Positions 33,337 through 47,400 are shown, numbered from the stretch's first letter. The stretch: 64,000 nucleotides of DNA from Melampsora larici-populina 98AG31 (GCF_000204055.1 NW_006768834.1:335675-399674), one strand, 5' to 3'. Notes: generated by a model from the letters alone, not told the origin. Program-made: numbers and translations.

Positions 33337-36300
33337 TCAAGAACCGTGTCCATAAGTTCTAGAGATTCGATCTGAAGTTCTTGAACCTACTGGGCTACCA
33401 CCATCTACTGAAACATTTGAAGATGGCATTCGTCTAGCTAATCTTGATGCACTTGGCATCACATTTGTCTTCTTAGCGGGGACCGGTTTTTGTTGTTGAG
33501 CATTGACTGAATGCATAATGGAGATTTGAGTCTGTAAAAACTCAGTCGTTCCCGGCCTGAATTCCCAGAAAGATAGTAATCAGAAACAAACTCTATTTCA
33601 TGATAATGAAAGTTGAGCTTGCCTTAGCCTTAGGATCCTCATGATCATTTCACTACTCGTAGGTTCTTGGTCTAACTTCTTCTCAGCTTTCCGTTTCCTG
33701 ATCGTCCCCAGGTTTCGTTGTTGATAAACTGATTTGTTCCTTGTCACTAACTTGGTGGGCGCTAGACTCAAATGCTGTTGCATAGCTCGTACACATTCTT
33801 CCATGCTGTATATCAAATCCAGAGATCAAAGAAGGTCAAATTCAGGCTTGGAGGTCCGGGCATAGCTTTACAGGTAAAGGAAAGTTGGGGACTCACAGAT
33901 GATCAGTATGTTGATCATAGAAAAAGCCGATCGACCAAATTTCCTTATATTTCTGATTATGCAATTCTTCAATCGGCATACCTTCGCCGTTTGCATGTAA
34001 GAAATTGGTAAGAAACTAAAAAAATGGCCAAGAAAGCAATCAACGGTTATATCCTGACGATGGCGATCATACAGGAAACCCTAACTTTAAGCCACTTCAA
34101 GACTACGTCTACTTCTTTCTCGCTCAATGGTCTCATATCTGTAGGTTGATCCGACAGCGGTGGTAAGAGTAGCCCGTCGATGATTGACAGGATCTCTTTC
34201 CATATTTTGCTCATGACCAGACGACCAGCTGAAGAGCATACATCAAGTTCAGTAACAATCAAAGGCTAATTAGGATGAGTCTGAAAGTAGAGGCTCTCAC
34301 CAGTCTCACTGAGTGCATGCTTCAGTACGGACATGCACTGATCAAAGTACTCAAACAAGTCCGCAATCGCATTTTCGATATCTGAATCCGTCAATACTTT
34401 TGGTCCCTTACTCCTCATTGCTTCTGCACTAGAGGTTGACTCTGCCTTCATCGCTAACGCCAGCTCTTCCTTGGGTAATGGAATCTCTGGCTCTCGAGTC
34501 GAATTAGCTACCTGGCGCCAAAGACCAGCACCGTAGCTTGTCATCTTCGAGAGATCGATATCAATCTTCGTTGACATTTTCGACATATCAATCGATCGCA
34601 TAAACCCTTGACTTGGTACCAACTTTCGTAAATTGGCGTGCGATAAGAAATACCGGATTACAGGCGAGATCTAAAAGTTGAGACGAAAACAGTCAAACTC
34701 CCTCATCCTATCTCTTATCTTTGCCTAGCACAGCGATATTTTCAAATCAATCATACTGACTTTGTCTACTATCATTCGTACCATATCTGTCTCAGCCCTT
34801 TTCAAAGAACGGAATGCTCGTCCGAAATAAAACTGAATATCATCCTTCTCACCCTCCATACTTACCCGCATCAAAACCTTTCCTTGTGTATCAAGATCAA
34901 GGAAAAGGTCATGGGCCAAGAAATCATCGAAAACTTTAGGATTGAGATGTAAGAATGCACGTCCTACTACCTCGTGCTTTTCCATTAGAGTTCGTTTATA
35001 AATCGTCGCAGCTAACCAAAGTGGACTTTTGACCGAGATATCAAAGGTCTCATTCCAACGAGGTGATGTGGTTTCATAAAGTGTACGTGTCTTTGCTATT
35101 CGGTTTCCTTTTTCATCACTCAAGGTCAAAAAGGGATCGATCTTATTCAATGATCCATCAGCCTTCACTAGACCTTCAGCCATCACGACCTTGACGGTAA
35201 AGAGAAAACCCGAGGCCTGCTTCTGGGGTCGATCATGCAGTTCGGGTTCGTATTCATGGATAATCCTTGCCACGTTATCAGCATCGATTGAGCTGTACAT
35301 CTTGTCCAATAGCACTCTGGCTGCCTCGATGTTGTTCAGTTTCACACATGACTGAAGCGCATGAAGAACAATAAGTCACATGCTTTTACAACAAACAAAG
35401 AAATTTCTTTGAACTTACAGCTTCTTGGAAATTGAACGCATCAGGCTTCTTGTCGCCTTGTACAGCGAGTTTAGCGCGAGTCCATATTGCCGATCGATTC
35501 GCTTCGCGATCCGCATCCGTATTAGCCCTCGGGAACATCTCACTAACAAAAGCCTGTTCCATTGTCTGTGAATATTGCTCAATAGACTTGCTGATGGTCT
35601 AGAGTCCATAAATTATGCGGAAATAAACAAATGTCAAAATCTCAATAGTTTCTGAGATCTTATTGAAATACGAACCCGAGCTAGTCTAGTCATGAACTTG
35701 GCATTTTGATATTCATTAGGCCAATTCAGTTTTTGCACAAAGTCTACCGCTGATTTACAAGAGTCCATCAAATCAACAACGGAAGAGCTGTGCGAATCAT
35801 TTCCTTCAGGTAAAAACTGTTTTTTTACGAAACATTGAAGAAGATCGTCAGTAGTTGAAACTAAGACAAATCAAAGAAGTGCTGATTCACCTTATCAGCA
35901 TTGATTGCAGATTGCACCCAACCGGTAGTTTTAGCATCGACACTATCTAACCAGGATTGCATATAAGGCCCGAACCATTCATCTATCATGAGTGGCAATT
36001 CGGCACTAGTCCAGAATGATAGATCAATAGGAATTAGACACATTGGTATGAGTCAGATTGATTCGAATCCAATGGGCTCACTCAGGATTACACATATCAT
36101 GCTTCTTCTTGATATCTAGAAGTGATCTATACAAGTCAAGAATATCAGCGTCATTCACATTAGACGAGGCTTGCGTGGCTTCCGCAGAGCCTCCGTCGTT
36201 TTTCTCATTTGTGGGATTTAGTTTTTGATGATTTTGAAGTGGTAAAGGAGGTGGTAAAAGCATTGCCTTCATAGCGTCCACATCTTCTACCAAGAGTTGA

Positions 36301-38674
36301 CATAATCGGCCAAGGAAGATTTGGACTAGGTCGATCCGATCCAAGATAGGTTGCTTAAAACGTTTATTGAGTCGACTAGATGAGGAGTTCAACCAGCTTA
36401 TCAATTCAAGAAAAGGTACGATATCATTAGGCCGTTCACGAGCGAAAAGCTCATTTGATTTGATTGTATACAATCGGTCATATAGTTGAGTCACAGCTTC
36501 AGTGAACTCAAGAAATCGTTGTTCAAGATCACTGATCATCTGGAATGGTTCTGATTCATAAACTAGCATCAAGGTATCGAGTATATTGGGAAGATCATCT
36601 GTTGGTTTGCCATCGACGGTTGATTGTGCGGCTTCATAAACTCTTCGTAGAAGGGTATCAAACAAGCTTGACATGGTTTTGATGATCATTCCTTTCTACA
36701 CAGATTTAAACCAAAGTCAGGCTTTTCTCTGATAGAAGGTTAGAGATCAAGGGTCAAGGGGACCTACATCACGAATTGCCCATCGTTCTAAGGCGACTTC
36801 GTCGAGCAACTTGATCACATCATTCAAAGCTTCGATCACACATTCAATGATTGGAATTTCTTCATCTTCGAATCGCTTACAAATCGCATTAAAGAAGACC
36901 AAGATTTTAAAGGGAGACATCAGCCGCCACCGAGATCCACATTGCTCGAGTAATTCTAAATGACTTGTAGTTAAAATCTTCAATGAGACTTCTTCATTCT
37001 CATCCAAATCTGACATTGACTTTAAATCATAATCCAGACATTGGTCCATCAGCTTGATATAGTGACTGATAGGGTTAGGAGGTATGTATGTAAAGGACTG
37101 GTTAGATTGATTGGATCCGTCCTCAAATGTATCTTCAAGATCGACTTCTAAATCATAATCACCCTCACCGCCTAATTGTGGTGATTCCAAATCTAGTTGA
37201 TGTCCCCAATCTACTATTTGAACCAAACTTTCATCCAGTGATACCCTTCCACTGATTGGATTGAACGCACCAGCACTTGAAACAGATTCAGGTCTTATGA
37301 TTGGACTAGTCACAAACGAGTCACGATTACTAGACACAGCCGAATTATGACCGATCGCATGAGTTGGCGTACCTGCACCATCCCTTCCACTCACTACCAC
37401 AAAATCATCACCCACTCCAGCGCTGCCACTCCCAGTATTTGTAGACGCAGCAGAGGCATTGTTACTTCCGTTTGTGGATTGAGTATGCACTAGCTCTGGA
37501 TTATTCTTGATCATCTGTAACATTGTTTGCTGAAGTGCAGTAAGCTCACTCGTACGCCATTCTTGATATGCTTCATCTGAAGAGAAATCACGGCGTCGAC
37601 CCGGAAATCGACATTGTTGAGAGATATTGGATATACATAATTTGAGATCCTCAATTGCTGCCTGTGCGAAAAAACGGTAGGAGAGAAAGCTGAATCAGAT
37701 TCGACACTAAAGAATCTGTTACAATCATGATCATTCCGAGGTTAAAAGGATGTCTCAACTTTTTCTGTACAAATTTTTCTAATCGCATTGACATCTTTCT
37801 GAAGCTGAGCCTCTGATACGCCAAAGAGGAGACCAACCAAAAGGATTGATGACATGTCTTGAACACTATAGCTGACAGCCCAAGGAGATATAGAGGAAGT
37901 ATCGGTCGAAGTAGATGGATGTGGAGATACGTTTGTTGCAATATGAAGTGACTGTCTATAGTCTGTTCGACCAAGAGCATGATGATCGAGATTGGGTGGG
38001 ACGAGTTTAGAAGCATAACTATCGAGACGTGCGTTGAGTTCGGGTGAGACACCCTTTACATCTTTTGATCGAAGACAATCTCGGATGATAGTCACAAAGA
38101 TTCCGACTTGAGAATTCAGATGAACCTTCCATTCGTCTCCATCTAATCGTTTCTTTAAGACAGTAGTGGCCGTAGTGACAAATGACAAAATCAACTCTTC
38201 AATTTTTCTGTTCTCCTTTAATTGCTTTAAGAAACCATCACTAGTGTATGTTCCATAGAAGACCCCAAAAGTCGAACGTAATAACATATCTTGATGATAC
38301 TGATCAGTCCCCTTTGCGATTCTTTCGATTTTATCTCTAAGGACCTTGACCAGTTCCTTTGGGAATTTAGCACTTTTTCCATCTTTTGAGCCAGAAGCAT
38401 CCTTGAAAACATCACCAATCGAGAAGAGTGCGTTTGTCCAAGTTTCAGCTTGATGTCGTAAATGTGGACGATGAAGTGAAGGTAATTTAGATGACGGTAA
38501 GTTAGGAGTATTGTGAGATGCTTCTTCTTGATGAGCTAAAGCTTGAGATCGAGCTGAAGCAAGATAAGAAATGTAAGCTACTCGAAGTGTGTATTGATAA
38601 AGTTGATCAAGATTAGTTGTAGTAGAATGATTAGAAGTAGCTGAATGAGTTGAGAGTCGACTGCGTTGTGACAT
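33337..38674 (-). CDS. Munc13/Ync13-like protein with C2 domain and MUN-type regions, 1,494 aa
   Basis: Twelve exons: complement(join(33337..33556, 33623..33805, 33897..34015, 34086..34228, 34301..34670, 34761..35351, 35419..35598, 35676..35816, 35891..36005, 36082..36695, 36768..37661, 37760..38674)); 4,485 nt, frame closed throughout. The start is MSQRSRLSTHS at 38674. A C2 domain lies around residues 1000-1120 (FTVKVVMAEGLVKADGSLNK, DPFLTLSD, TTSPRWNETFDI, HEVVGRAFLHL). It is flanked by long helical regions, MHD1-like before it and MHD2-like after it (RKLVPSQGFMRSIDMSKM ... NFLHANGEGMPIEELH). This C2-between-helices layout is that of fungal Munc13 homologues such as fission yeast Ync13, which act at the plasma membrane in vesicle tethering and secretion. 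The last intron has a GC-AG boundary (AAG then GCAAGC). The exact C2 lipid and calcium ligands were not resolved. Confidence 0.88.
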
Positions 38675-39060
38675 TTTGAGATTCTATCTTCAATAAACTT
38701 GATCTTGGTCTACGTAAAGTGAAAGAAAGAAAGAAAGAAAAGAAAAGAAAAAGTTGAAAAATGGTTTTCAGTCGATTTAATCAAGTTAGTTCCTCGAATG
38801 CTTGCTGAAGTGAGACAGATTGACAGACCGTCTTACTTATGTATGTAATTCACTTGAGATTTATCTGTTCAAATTGGTTACACAATCACAGTATCAACCT
38901 TTTTACATATCCACTCAGCACTGGCACCCGCACCAGTGTATACATACACTTCTTTCTTTCAACTGATTCATCTCTCATTCTCTTCTGAGTTCTCTCATCT
39001 CTTCTTACCCCCCTTTGTGTTCACATTAACTCATCTTAGCACTCAAAACCAGACCAGAAG
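38675..39060. other. Promoter-side flank of the Munc13-like gene
   Basis: Upstream of the minus-strand start. It includes a purine-rich GAAA repeat at about 38,722-38,752 and a pyrimidine-rich plus strand. The large TIR transposon begins directly after it at 39,061, about 390 bp from the start codon. Confidence 0.45.
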
Positions 39061-39099
39061 AGGACCCTGGAAAGCTCCTACCAATGTGTCTGACGAAAA
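39061..39099 (+). repeat. Left terminal inverted repeat of the large transposon
   Basis: 39 bp, begins AGGACCCTGGAAAGCTCC and ends TCTGACGAAAA. The 7-bp middle (CAATGTG) differs from the right copy. Confidence 0.85.
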
Positions 39100-39802
39100 T
39101 TAGGACTTTTTTCGATTTTTTTCTGGAAAATTATCAAATTTTAGTCAAATTAGGACTTTTTTGGTCACAAGCCTCCCGGCCTCTCCCCCTGTTGAGCTGG
39201 GTTTTTTTTTAAAAACTTCCAAAATAGGACTTTTTTGGTCAGATACCTCAAAATTATGGAACCCGGACAAAAGCCCTGAAACCCGGACAAAAGCCCCGAG
39301 TAGCGGGTAAATACCCTGAGGGGCCCGGCCGAAGCCCGAGAAAGAAGCGTGATCTGTATGTATATTTCATTTTTGTCAGTTGCTGGACAGGAACTGGGCA
39401 GTCCACGCGCATATGTTAAAAAACTAGACATCTAAGCCTCATCTTCATCAGCTGGCTTAGTGGCCAGCTGATGTTGTCGTTCTTCCTCGTATTTTTTCAC
39501 CAACTGCTCCATCTTGATAGATAAAAACATTTCTTGAATCACTGAAGGGACCGAATAACTCCCCTCTTGTCCAGGAACTGATGCAAAGTTTGAACCATCC
39601 GATGGTTTAAAGACATAGACAATATCAGCTGTATCGAGAAGGCTGAATGTCCAGCTATACGGGTATTGGGCAGAAGTAGCCATTGCAACAGGCCACGCTG
39701 GGTTGTAAGTCAGGACTTGCACACCCACGTGAGATAATTTTTTCCTTGATTTTGCACTTGTCACAAAGGCATGTTTTTTTGAAACATACTCATACACAAT
39801 CA

Positions 39803-39809
39803 CTGTGCG
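39803..39809. repeat. Direct repeat flanking the hAT, left copy
   Basis: CTGTGCG immediately before the left hAT end, repeated at 44,473-44,479. hAT elements make 8-bp duplications; 7 bases match here (CTGTGCGC against CTGTGCGA). Confidence 0.7.
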
Positions 39810-39823
39810 CAAGTCTGGCTCGC
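39810..39823 (+). repeat. hAT left terminal inverted repeat
   Basis: CAAGTCTGGCTCGC, paired with 44,459-44,472 with one mismatch. Confidence 0.78.
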
Positions 39824-40392
39824 CGCGTAGAAAGAAGCGCGGAGCGGAGCGGAGCGCTGCGTTTGGACGGGACGCCCCGGCACCCGGGTAGCGGGGCGCC
39901 CCGGGCGCCCCGTTTCCCGTTACCAAATTCAGCCTGGGTTTATGCTGAGTTACGCTGACCGCCTATAATCCCGGTTCACCAACTTATCAACTACACTTCC
40001 CATAGCTTCCCACCGATGGACTTCGATCATAGTACACCATGCGACCACATTAAATTTCCGCCATCTCCATCACCATTTCCACCACCACCATCTCCATCAC
40101 CATTTCCATCCAGATCTCTCACATCAACTTACGATCCCCACCTATTTCGAATATTCTACCCAGTACCCTCTGACCACCTATCAAAGGGCACAGACAACTG
40201 TATACTCATGTTGTGGACAAACCATAGTGTCAAAGGTACCCGCTTTTTGGGGTATAAAGGTAAGTCAGATTTCATCTTTCTCAAACTATCAATCACTTCC
40301 ATCACAGTTGTTGACCGTCCTTTTTTTGTTTACTAGATACCTTTCTTTCACTCAATCCGATTCCCATCAACTGCTCTATTGCATACCTGAAA

Positions 40393-43300
40393 ATGTCAAA
40401 CAAACAACCCACCCTTGATTCCTTTGTAGCGTCTGGATATGAAACTGATGAGGCCCCTGCTCCATATTGTCGTTCCTCTCGTATTATCACCCCGGCCAGA
40501 AGACACCCTGCGATGATCACTCCCTCGTCTGACTCTCGACGAGCCCTTGGTGGATCAGGAGACCTCTTCTCGGTAAGAGATGTACGAGATGCACATGTGC
40601 ATAGACGTCGAGAACGATCCGCGTCTTTACCGGGTGACGAAGTGACTCAACACCCTGCACGTGGCCGCCGATCAATGACGGTCTCACGTCCATCTTCCGC
40701 AGTAAGTCGAATCCAATTTGAGCTGGTCCCAGTGTTGGTATCCTGTTTAAATATTGATTGGTCTATTTTGTTACATTTAATACTTAGATTACAGGAACCT
40801 TCAGCCAAGCAACTGCAGTGTTGGACACCGGTGCCGAGATCGATCATGATCAAGAACCACCTGAGGTAAGTTTCATGATTACAACAACAAACATGCCTTC
40901 GGATGTACTGATTGAACATGTTTTATTGCATTTGTCCATAGGAACCTTTGGGCACTCCTCACGTGGACTTGGCCCAGGATTCTGATGAAGATAACACTCG
41001 TCTCAGGAAGCGAAAGAGGAATCAGCCTGAGGTAAAAGAATTCGATTGTGAATTCGCCTATTTTGAGCCACCCACTCATGAACGTCAAGATGTGGGTTTT
41101 GATTTTTTTATTCATTTTCACTTCAATCTATTTCAATTTCTTGTTTTTATTATTCTTTTAAACTCATATTGAATCTCATCATCTCATCATTTAGCCACTT
41201 GACCGTCCAGGGTTATCGTACAAGTGCATCGGGTGCAAGAAGGTGGTTCGAGTGAGTGCAAGTTCACGTCGATCCAATCTCAAAGGCCATCAAGATGGAC
41301 ACAAGCAACCTGGCAAATCTGGAGCCGGCTGTCCTCGCCGTCAACAGATGATCGCGCGAGGAGCCAAGCTTCCTCCAACTGTATCCGAACTATGTGCTGC
41401 ACGTCTTAGAGATGAGAACCAGTCATCTCTAACCTCCTTTGTTGAATCACCTCCTGCCTTTTCGAACAAGACCCTCAACCAATGCCTAGCAGTTTGGCAA
41501 GTCACCCACGCGTTGCCCTTCATACGGATCAAAGACCCAATTCTCAAGTCAATCATATATTGGCTACGACCCGACTTACGTATGTTTGGTCGGAAGTGGT
41601 CAGCTGAAGAGTCTAAGCGTCTATACCTTTCTCTTCGGGATTTAGTGATTGAAAAAGAACTAAAGGTATGTCTCTTCCCTCTCTTTTGCTTTTTACTATA
41701 ATTCATCTTTACTTTCAAATCATGACTGACTCACTCTTCATCTTTGAACTTTTCAGGAAATGAGCAGCAAGTTTTGTCTGATTCAAGACGTTTGGACAGT
41801 TAAGGGCAACCTTCATGCCTTCATCGGTGCCTCAATATCCTATATCAAGAACGACTGGACCTATGTGGTCCGCCATTTGAGTATGAAATTGGTGGCTTGG
41901 CATCACAAGGGTACTCTTCTGGCTGAGCCGATGGTGGCAATATTGAAGAAGAATAATTTGTACCAAAAGATGAGTTTTTTCATTTTACTTTCTTTGTATT
42001 CTATTTCTTATACTGACATGTTTTCCAATCTTACATGCTTGCCATGTGCTCTGATTCAGGTAGCAATAACTTCACCATGGCATGCGAGATGCATCAGCAG
42101 CTCGAGGAGGAAAGTATAATTCAAGACCATCAGCTGTCGTGGGAACCCAATTCCATGTCGATACGCTGTTTTTGCCACAAGTTGGGATTAATTGTTAAGG
42201 CAGGTATCGATGCTCTAGGAATGAAACCTCACCGCATCCGCCATTCGACTTTAGGTAGGTTTCCGGTCATTCAAAGATTGGCTAGTATTGAAGAGCAAGA
42301 CGAATTAGACGGAGCGGTCATAGAAGNNNNNNNNNNNNNNNNNNNNNNNNNNNNNNNNNNNNNNNNNNNNNNNNNNNNNNNNNNNNNNNNNNNNNNNNNN
42401 NNNNNNNNNNNNNNNNNNNNNNNNNNNNNNNNNNNNNNNNNNNNNNNNNNNNNNNNNNNNNNNNNNNNNNNNNNNNNNNNNNNNNNNNNNNNNNNNNNNN
42501 NNNNNNNNNNNNNNNNNNNNNNNNNNNNNNNNNNNNNNNNNNNNNNNNNNNNNNNNNNNNNNNNNNNNNNNNNNNNNNNNNNNNNNNNNNNNNNNNNNNN
42601 NNNNTTTTTGCTTCATTATTTAGATGGATACTGTGAACAAGAAGCTCACCCGTTCAAGCGCCCACCGGGCCGACTTCAATCGCCGCCGACAACAAGCAAA
42701 TTTGCAGCGTCAAGATGAAGATTTATCTCAACTCAAAGCCCTTTTATCAGGTCATGGTATACGCTGGGGTATCCGTGCTGAACGTTGGGAGAGGATGTGG
42801 GAGTCTCGTAATGTAGGTTTTGTTATTTTCTTATCCTATCTGTTTGGTCTATGAAGGTTGCTAAGTGTGTCCATGTATTAGCTCATTGATCGAGTCATGA
42901 GGGATGACATGGAAGAAGTCCATTCGAAGAGGCGTCGCCCGAGGAAGGATGGGAAAAAGCATGGGTATTTTGAGGAGGTGGTATTCTCTGTTGCAGATTG
43001 GCGAGCCATGAGGGACATGTTGGACATTCTGACGGTAGGTATTACTTGATTTTTTATATTTTTCATTCATTTTCAATCTTTTTATACTTATTCTAATCTT
43101 CTTCTTTTCCTCCTTTCCAGCTGTTCAAGTTTTTGACTCGGGAGATGGAAGGCAATAAGCCAACCGGATGCTTGGTTTTGGTGAAGTATGTTCAGCTGAA
43201 GGCTTCCATGGAGGATCAAATCAAGAAGATGCATGAAAACGACCCCCTCTACCCCATGGTGGATGTTATGATCGACAAGATCATTGCATACCTGAACGAA

Positions 43301-43992
43301 GCCCTCGATTGCGACACATTGATCTTAGCCGCCATTTTCCACCCTGGACTTCGAGTCAAATTTTTCTCGCATTCTTTGGGAATGGGGTCTGAAGGTAATA
43401 ATCGGGCTGAGCAGTTATTGAGATCTGTGTTTACTCAGAAACGGGATGATATGTTCCTTGATCACCAAACCACGACTCCTCCTCGATCCGAATCCCCGAC
43501 TGTAGACGGTTTTGGATCTTTAATGCCGTCTTTCTACAGTGATGTAGTGACATCGAGCGAGCTTAGTGAGCTTGATCAATATCTTCAAGGGGTTGATCCA
43601 ATGGCAAGTCCTAACTTGAACAATCCACAACTTGCTTTGGATTGGTGGAAGGTGAGCATAGTTTTTCCGCACATTCTTATTTTGCAATTAAACTGATCAT
43701 AGATTTTATTTAGGCTCATGCTGGGAAATACCCAGTCTTGTCAGTCTTAGCTCAGGACTATCTTGCCACGCCTGCTGCGTCTGCTGCACCGGAACGTTCG
43801 TTCAGCGTGGCTGGACGTGTGTGTACAGCAGAATGAGGTGGGATGACTCCTCGAATGATCGAGATGACAGTCAGTGGCCAGTTGTGGGTTTCAGAAGGTG
43901 TCCCATTGAGTGGTGACTTTGCTGAAGTGGAGAAGGTGATGTCTTATGCAAAGAAATCAATTCAAAAGAAAACCCGTAATACTTATGTCTAG
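40393..43992 (+). pseudogene. hAT transposase with BED-type finger, in-frame TGA near the C-terminus
   Basis: Starts MSNKQPTLDSFVASGYETDE at 40393 and runs through about ten exons to TAG at 43,990-43,992. It has a BED-like zinc finger (YKCIGCKKVVRV ... NLKGH) near 41,217-41,290. The catalytic core contains CLIQDVWTVKGNLHAFIGAS and a downstream CFCHKLGLIVKAGIDAL. The C-terminal hAT dimerisation block is DWWKAHAGKYPVLSVLAQDY then LATPAASAAPERSFSVAGRV. Directly after that block an in-frame TGA (43,834-43,836) sits where relatives usually have Arg/Asp before G-x-MTPR; the frame stays open to the TAG afterwards. Positions 42,327-42,604 are unknown bases, so part of the core cannot be read. The gene is likely inactive, though loss of only the tail may be tolerated. 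Confidence 0.82.
42327..42604. other. Assembly gap
   Basis: 278 unknown bases (N) within the hAT transposase coding region. Nothing can be said about their content or true length. Confidence 1.
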
Positions 43993-44458
43993 TTAGTTTG
44001 GGTTACTTTACTAGTTTAAATTATTTTCAATCTTTCTTTACAGTCGTTACAGTGAATTTATTTTATTTTACTCTATCAGGTTCTTTTAAATTTTTCAAGC
44101 TTTTCTTTACGCTCGTTACAAATGGTTTATCTTACTTTACTTTATTATTTTCAATCAATTTTTTTATTTTTTCTTTACGGTCTTTACAATTAGTCTGTTT
44201 TATCTTACTTGTTTAGTTTTCTTTACTGTCTTTACAAGAATAGCGCTTGTTTTTCTTTTTTTTTGGCTTGACTTGTTTTGAAAAAAAATCACCACTTTTT
44301 TGCTTGAAACGCTGCGATGCGCTGCGTGAAATCACCGCGCTTTGCGTTACTATTTTGTAGCAAGATACTCGCCGCGCCCCCGCTGAAACTAACTAGGTAG
44401 GGTCTCCAAAAAAATCGCAGCGCTGCCGATTTCTACGTTTTCAGCGCTGCGCAGCGCT

Positions 44459-44472
44459 GCGAGCCAGGCTTG
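44459..44472 (-). repeat. hAT right terminal inverted repeat
   Basis: Complement reads CAAGCCTGGCTCGC. It is followed at once by the direct repeat CTGTGCG (44,473-44,479). Confidence 0.78.
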
Positions 44473-47400
44473 CTGTGCGACATAAATGCATTTGCTTCAA
44501 AAACAAATTGATCAGCAGCAATCAATGACAAGACCAGCAGATTCTTCAAATCAATACTTACTTGATTCTTGATTGCTAAAAGCAATTTGCCGGGCTCAAT
44601 GGGATTTTCAGGCGTGATCAAACCTCCATCAAATAGTTGCTGCAAGTCGACTTGTTGGAGGTGAGATGTGTTGAGAATAAGACCACTAAGATTGATCCTA
44701 ATATCCATACTCCAGCGGTGTCTACGGGCTGCACCGGTTGGTGTGCTGACAAGACTCTTCATGTATACAGAAATAGCCTTTGAACACTCGCTGGGATTCA
44801 TCTTGCCGTCCACAGTCGTACTGTCCAATCTTAAGTCGTCAGGATTGATCAGGTGTCGTTCATTCCCTTTATGGCGAGCCACCTGACTATCATGCTTTGT
44901 TCGGAGATAGACGAGGTTTTTTTGATGTAAAGTTCCACATTCAACCAGCCTCAAATACGTTTGATCAGTTGCACTCTCAGCCAAACGGTCTTTGTGAAGT
45001 GGTTTTACCAGAAAGCAATAGTCAGATCGATTTTTGAATTGTAAACTGCAGGCACTATTACTTACCAGATGGATTCATTAAGTTTGTGATGGACATAGCT
45101 GCATTTTGGATTGCTTCGGTTTCGAAATTTTCAGGAACCTGATTAAGTAGTAGATCGAGTGCATTTTGCTCTTTTGCTAATGTTGCAGCTTCAGCAAAAG
45201 CAACCTCCTCAGAAAATTCTCCAGGATTTGAGGTGTAATGAACACAATAGTCCTTAGTCGCGCACGTTGATATATCTGATAGGAACCCAAACTTGATGTC
45301 AGTACAAAGTATACTACAGTTTTCAAGACTTTAAATTCGCATACCAGGTGAGCTATCAGTCATATCTGGAACAAGGTCTTCATCAGCAAAAGGCAGATCA
45401 TTGTCCTCAACAGGTAAGTCATCATCTTCAGGATCTAATGGACCCATCCCTGCTAGATGAGCCAGACTATTTGCAAGTTGATTCGCAATGGTTAGATCCT
45501 CAGAGATCTCGGCATTAGTTGGGTAAGTCCGAAGGTGTTCAATTGTTTCTAAGGTTCCCTCGTCGCCAAAAGCATATTGATAACCCAAGTGAATGTGTTC
45601 AGAAGGAGGGATTTTGATTTTGCCACTCATTACACTCTTAACAACTGCATGAATCTTTGGCATCATGAACCGAGCATCGAGGACGGAGAAGCGAGGTGAA
45701 AGTACTCGCATCCATCCAAATACATGTTCGCAGGATTCGGTTCCATGCTTCCAAGGACAGAATGGATAGTCTGGATAGTAATCTCGATATGATATGATCA
45801 TACCCAGAAGATAAATGGGAAGACTGGAGAATATTTTATAACTAGCGTGTGAGATGCAGTTTAGATGAAAACTCATGAGGCCGTTTGTCTCTTTCTCGCG
45901 TTTCTGAAGGTAGCCTTTCCATCGCCGTAAGAAGAATCCCGCAGTCCATGCAGAGCGTATGCGCTCTCTGTGTCCCATACTTTTACTCAACCAAGAATCG
46001 ACCAACTCGCCGATGATGAAAAGGAAAATTGTCAAGCCGGTAGACGAATTGAGGCGAAGTGAGGCTGAAAGAGTGGATGCAGATAGCGTTCGAAAAGCTC
46101 GGCCATCATCTTGCTTATCACTATCAAATACATCCTTTGCTAGAAGGGGACTATCGGGCATCTTGAGAATCTCCGCAAGCTGTTGGATAGTGATGGTATA
46201 CTTTCCCATGACAAGTAACCGCGAACCAGATAAAAGTTGATTTGCTCCAGTCTTTCTCGCATGCTTTGGGTCCTGTACAGCTACAACTGGGCGAGGAGGA
46301 TTTCCAAACAGAGGTACTTTGACATGTACTCGCAAGTTAGATTTTGAATATGTGAGATATTTATCAGTCTTTTGAGCAAGCAGTTTCTGAGCGGATATCT
46401 CAGTGGCAGCACCATCAGCTCCCATTGACGTGATGTTGATACCGGATGTGTGTGCCAGCTCAATAACAGCTGCATGCTCATCTGCAATATCTTTTGCTCC
46501 TTCTTTTGAACGACTAGATATGAGAGCTACTACATAAGTTGGAATATTTGGCAACGGCACCTGGATGGTGTAAGCTCGAATCTTGATATGAAAAATGAGT
46601 CATGATGTCAGTGTTTTGTACAAACATTATGAAAAATTATAGTACAAACTCACCTTTGAACATAACTTATCATTGTCAACTATGTCTTTCATAAGTCTTT
46701 TAAGTTCTTCATTGTTCTCAAACGGCTTGTCGCCTCCTTCTGCACCCACTAGACACTGATTATGATGTCGCAGTGTTTTGACACACACTGTCTGGTCGGA
46801 CGCGGCAGCAATTGGTCCTGAGTAACCCAAGGCTTGAAGATTCTTCACAATTCGATGGAAATTTGCTGGATGTATTTCAGGTTCCATTTTCCCTCCAATT
46901 TTTGCCTCAATCATACGTTGACTTCGGGCTGTTCAACCTGCAAAAGTCTTGCTGAAAAGATTAAGTGCACTGCGACTCATTGCTCCAAGAGTGGTGAGGC
47001 AGTCGTCTAAATATGGATCAACCCGCATCCCTCGGAGAGACTTCCCTGCCATTTCACGTTCTGCTCGCACAGCAACACTCTTGAACAAACCTTGAACCGC
47101 CTCTCGATCTTTGAATAAACCCTTGCCGGCCAAGATTGAAACATGAGTTAGAAACTCGCGAAAGTCTCCGTTCTGTGAAGACTCAAGAGAGCTTTTACAG
47201 ACCCGAAGATCTTTGAACTTTACAAAGGTGGCGTGGTGTATGTCGGTTTCCATGAGCTGATCAGATGTATATTTGAGGGTATCTTCATCAGCAAATTCAT
47301 GATTGATTGCGCTGATCAAACTACGGACTCCTTTGAGAGATTCACATTCTGAACAATTTTGGATTTTCTCAGTTTTCTTTATCAGGAGGGTAGTTGTACA

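Larger units (their letters stand above)
39810..44472 (+). mobile_element. Nested hAT-family DNA transposon, about 4.66 kb
   Basis: Ends are 14-bp inverted repeats: CAAGTCTGGCTCGC on the left and the complement of CAAGCCTGGCTCGC on the right (13/14). They are flanked by the 7-bp direct repeat CTGTGCG, a slightly eroded hAT-type target duplication. Subterminal regions are rich in GCGCTGCG-type repeats on both sides (39,833-39,930 and 44,300-44,460). The single gene is on the plus strand, opposite to the host transposon gene it interrupts. A 278-base assembly gap lies inside. Confidence 0.82.

Noticed and set aside
39820..39930. GC-rich block (GCGCGGAGCGGAGC, GGGGCGCCCCGGGCGCCCC) considered as a CpG-island promoter
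   Set aside because: It lies at the hAT left end and is matched by GC-rich repeats at the right end, so it is better explained as subterminal transposon sequence.
42035..42718. Reading frame running across the N stretch
   Set aside because: The unknown bases cannot be translated; the two sides are annotated as parts of the hAT transposase without assuming the gap is in frame.
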